6,012 bases of DNA from Candidatus Micrarchaeum sp. (lineage in GTDB: Archaea; Micrarchaeota; Micrarchaeia; CAILAH01), in the NCBI GenBank assembly GCA_020723045.1, contig DYJQ01000016.1, positions 1-6,012 on the forward strand, in the 5' to 3' direction. Shown here piece by piece: positions 4,855 to 6,012 of this stretch. The notes under the pieces are model-generated. The model did not search any database. It was not told where the DNA came from and was given only the letters and a program-made list of their open reading frames with translations. Both the position numbers and the translations under genes were made by a program. Every line of letters starts with the position of its first letter. Within the stretch, counting starts at the first letter, position 1.

Positions 4855-5991
4855 ATGCGCGGTACATCGATTATGCTTTTGTGCTTGCTTGTGCTGTCTA
4901 CAATATTTGAGCAGACAGACTTGGCTGTTGGGGCGGAGGCACAGCCAAACGAAGTTGTGTGCCTGCCTAAAGTAGCGGCAGAGAACCCTCTCGTGCTTGA
5001 GAGGTTGTGCATGAATAGGCTAAATGCAACGTGCTCCTGTTCAGGAAGTGCTGGCCAATTCTCATGCAATGTGGAGTTTAACGACAAGTCGAAGATAGTA
5101 TGCAAAGATGGCAAATGCACGCTCAACTTCCTCGGTGCTGTGCAAACGAGCAGAACATCTGTGATGAACGCGGATATGCTCGAGCTTGTGTGCAGGAACA
5201 TTGCTGATGCCGAGTGTACATGCATTGAAAGTGATGGAGCTATAAACTGTGATATAACCGGTGCGGCTGTAGCTGTTTCGTGTGATGATGCACAATGTAC
5301 ATTTAGTGCGGGAGAGTATGTTAAGGAGTTCAAGTTCTGCGAGCCGTCTGAAAAACGCATAAATATAAACAGGACGAGTGGAAATGTTGATGTACACATA
5401 GATGGCAGAGTAGTGCGGGAGGAAGACGGTATGCGTGTGCTTGAAGACGGCACGGTATCCATCTCCGGCAAGCTCAGGAATGGCATAGGTGTCGATATAG
5501 TGGCCTCTCTTGAGACGATAAGGATTGATTCTAATGTCCGGGCCCAGCAGGTAGAGATAAGGGAAGAGGTCCGCAGTTTGTTTAGGAAAGCGATACGACT
5601 CAAGTACAACTCCGAGAACTTCAACACGCTTGATGCGATAGAGGTTAACTTGGAGCAACTCAAGGACGGCGAGAACATAAAATCTGCCACGATACGGTTC
5701 AGGGTGCCAAAATCAATGGTTAATGGCACGGTTGTAATACTCAGGTATGGCGACGATGGCAGTGTTGATGTGCTGGCGCCAACCGTCTCCGAAGATGGCG
5801 GCTACTACATATACGAAGTTGATACTAACGGCTTGAGCCTTTACGCAGTTGCTACAGTGAATCAGATTTCAGAACCGCTGGCGCATGGCAGTGGTGCGGA
5901 TGAGAGCGGTGCGGGGGCGAAGGCGTGCGGGGCTGTTGCGGTCATACTTGCAGCAGTTCTTGGATTATACGTAGCACGTGCCAAGATGTAG
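4855..5991 (+). CDS. secreted, C-terminally anchored cysteine-rich surface protein with a PGF-pre-PGF-like domain
   Basis: The 378-residue protein starts with a signal peptide (hydrophobic 5-18, likely cut near AVGA-EA at 27-28) and ends with a membrane helix (about 358-374) and a short basic tail RAKM, so most of it should face outside. Residues 49-94 and 110-154 are two tandem modules with the same six-cysteine spacing, C-x7-C-x-C-x8-C-x10/11-C-x4-C; C36 and C162 flank them, giving 14 extracellular cysteines before the anchor. Residues about 166-240 look beta-rich. Residues about 245-335 (SATIRFRVPKSMV, VVILRYGDDGSVDVL, SEDGGYYIYEVDTNGLSLYAVA) resemble the archaeal PGF-pre-PGF domain that sits just before surface anchors. 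NRT and NAT sequons and NGT suggest N-glycosylation. No enzyme motif is visible; a structural or adhesive role is inference. The start follows from the signal peptide and the TATA-like element. Confidence 0.88.
   Translation: MRGTSIMLLCLLVLSTIFEQTDLAVGAEAQPNEVVCLPKVAAENPLVLERLCMNRLNATCSCSGSAGQFSCNVEFNDKSKIVCKDGKCTLNFLGAVQTSRTSVMNADMLELVCRNIADAECTCIESDGAINCDITGAAVAVSCDDAQCTFSAGEYVKEFKFCEPSEKRININRTSGNVDVHIDGRVVREEDGMRVLEDGTVSISGKLRNGIGVDIVASLETIRIDSNVRAQQVEIREEVRSLFRKAIRLKYNSENFNTLDAIEVNLEQLKDGENIKSATIRFRVPKSMVNGTVVILRYGDDGSVDVLAPTVSEDGGYYIYEVDTNGLSLYAVATVNQISEPLAHGSGADESGAGAKACGAVAVILAAVLGLYVARAKM
4999..5316 (+). repeat. tandem six-cysteine protein modules (two copies)
   Basis: Copy one (residues 49-94, bases 4999-5136) and copy two (110-154, bases 5182-5316) align as LERLCMN/LELVCRN, ATCSC/AECTC, QFSC/AINC, KIVC/AVSC and DGKCT/DAQCT. 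Cysteine spacings are 7-1-8-11-4 and 7-1-8-10-4. The DNA has diverged well beyond the protein pattern, so this is an old duplication held by selection on the cysteines. Confidence 0.85.
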
Positions 5992-6012
5992 GGCCTCCAT
6001 TTAGTTGTGTTT

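Noticed and set aside
4809..5729. 306-residue open frame on the minus strand opposite the surface protein
   Set aside because: The plus-strand frame has a signal peptide, ordered cysteine modules and an anchor; the minus frame is Ser/Thr/Leu-rich low-complexity sequence without recognisable domains.
1..6012. Mobile element, CRISPR array or defence system
   Set aside because: No direct-repeat array, terminal inverted repeats, transposase, integrase or nuclease motif was seen. The tRNA is a possible integration target, but no repeated 3' fragment of it occurs in the window.

Overview
The window is archaeal. Six genes carry recognisable family signatures (Cbf5, aIF2-beta, aIF1A, Rio1, TFE and an archaeal FAD-synthase-type nucleotidyltransferase). 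There is also a tRNA with an intron at the archaeal 37/38 position, and a surface protein of the archaeal PGF-pre-PGF type. Initiation signals are archaeal too: TATA boxes about 25-30 nt ahead of start codons with almost no leader, and Shine-Dalgarno (SD) motifs mainly at genes inside transcription units. The lineage cannot be fixed from this window; a small-genome archaeon is plausible, but that is a guess.

Layout. Bases 2-121 are the 3' end of an unrecognised gene, overlapping by ATGA a 181-residue charged helical protein of unknown function (118-663). Bases 734-1528 encode a fusion of a RibL-like nucleotidyltransferase with a MazG-type NTP pyrophosphohydrolase. On the minus strand, converging with a 9-bp gap, is a compact Cbf5 (1538-2452). 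A 50-bp divergent promoter separates it from a plus-strand set with 1-3 bp gaps: aIF2-beta (2503-2913), aIF1A with a histidine-rich tail (2915-3286) and Rio1 (3290-4024). After a 118-bp spacer with its own promoter comes TFE (4143-4577), then another spacer, a tRNA-Ala(CGC) with a 37-nt intron (4699-4807), and a secreted, C-terminally anchored protein with two tandem six-cysteine modules (4855-5991).

How the genes work together. The centre is an information-processing block: rRNA pseudouridylation (Cbf5), start-site selection (aIF2-beta, aIF1A), small-subunit maturation (Rio1), promoter opening (TFE) and an alanine tRNA. Cbf5 and the initiation-factor operon appear to fire from one shared, nearly symmetric TATA region, which would tie ribosome modification to translation initiation. 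The flanking genes are less ordinary: a fused nucleotide enzyme on the left and a cysteine-rich surface protein on the right.

The strongest candidates for something new are the nucleotidyltransferase-MazG fusion, the duplicated six-cysteine module, the imperfect splicing motif of the tRNA intron, the His-rich aIF1A tail and a 21-bp duplication in the TFE linker. No CRISPR array, insertion sequence or defence locus is visible.
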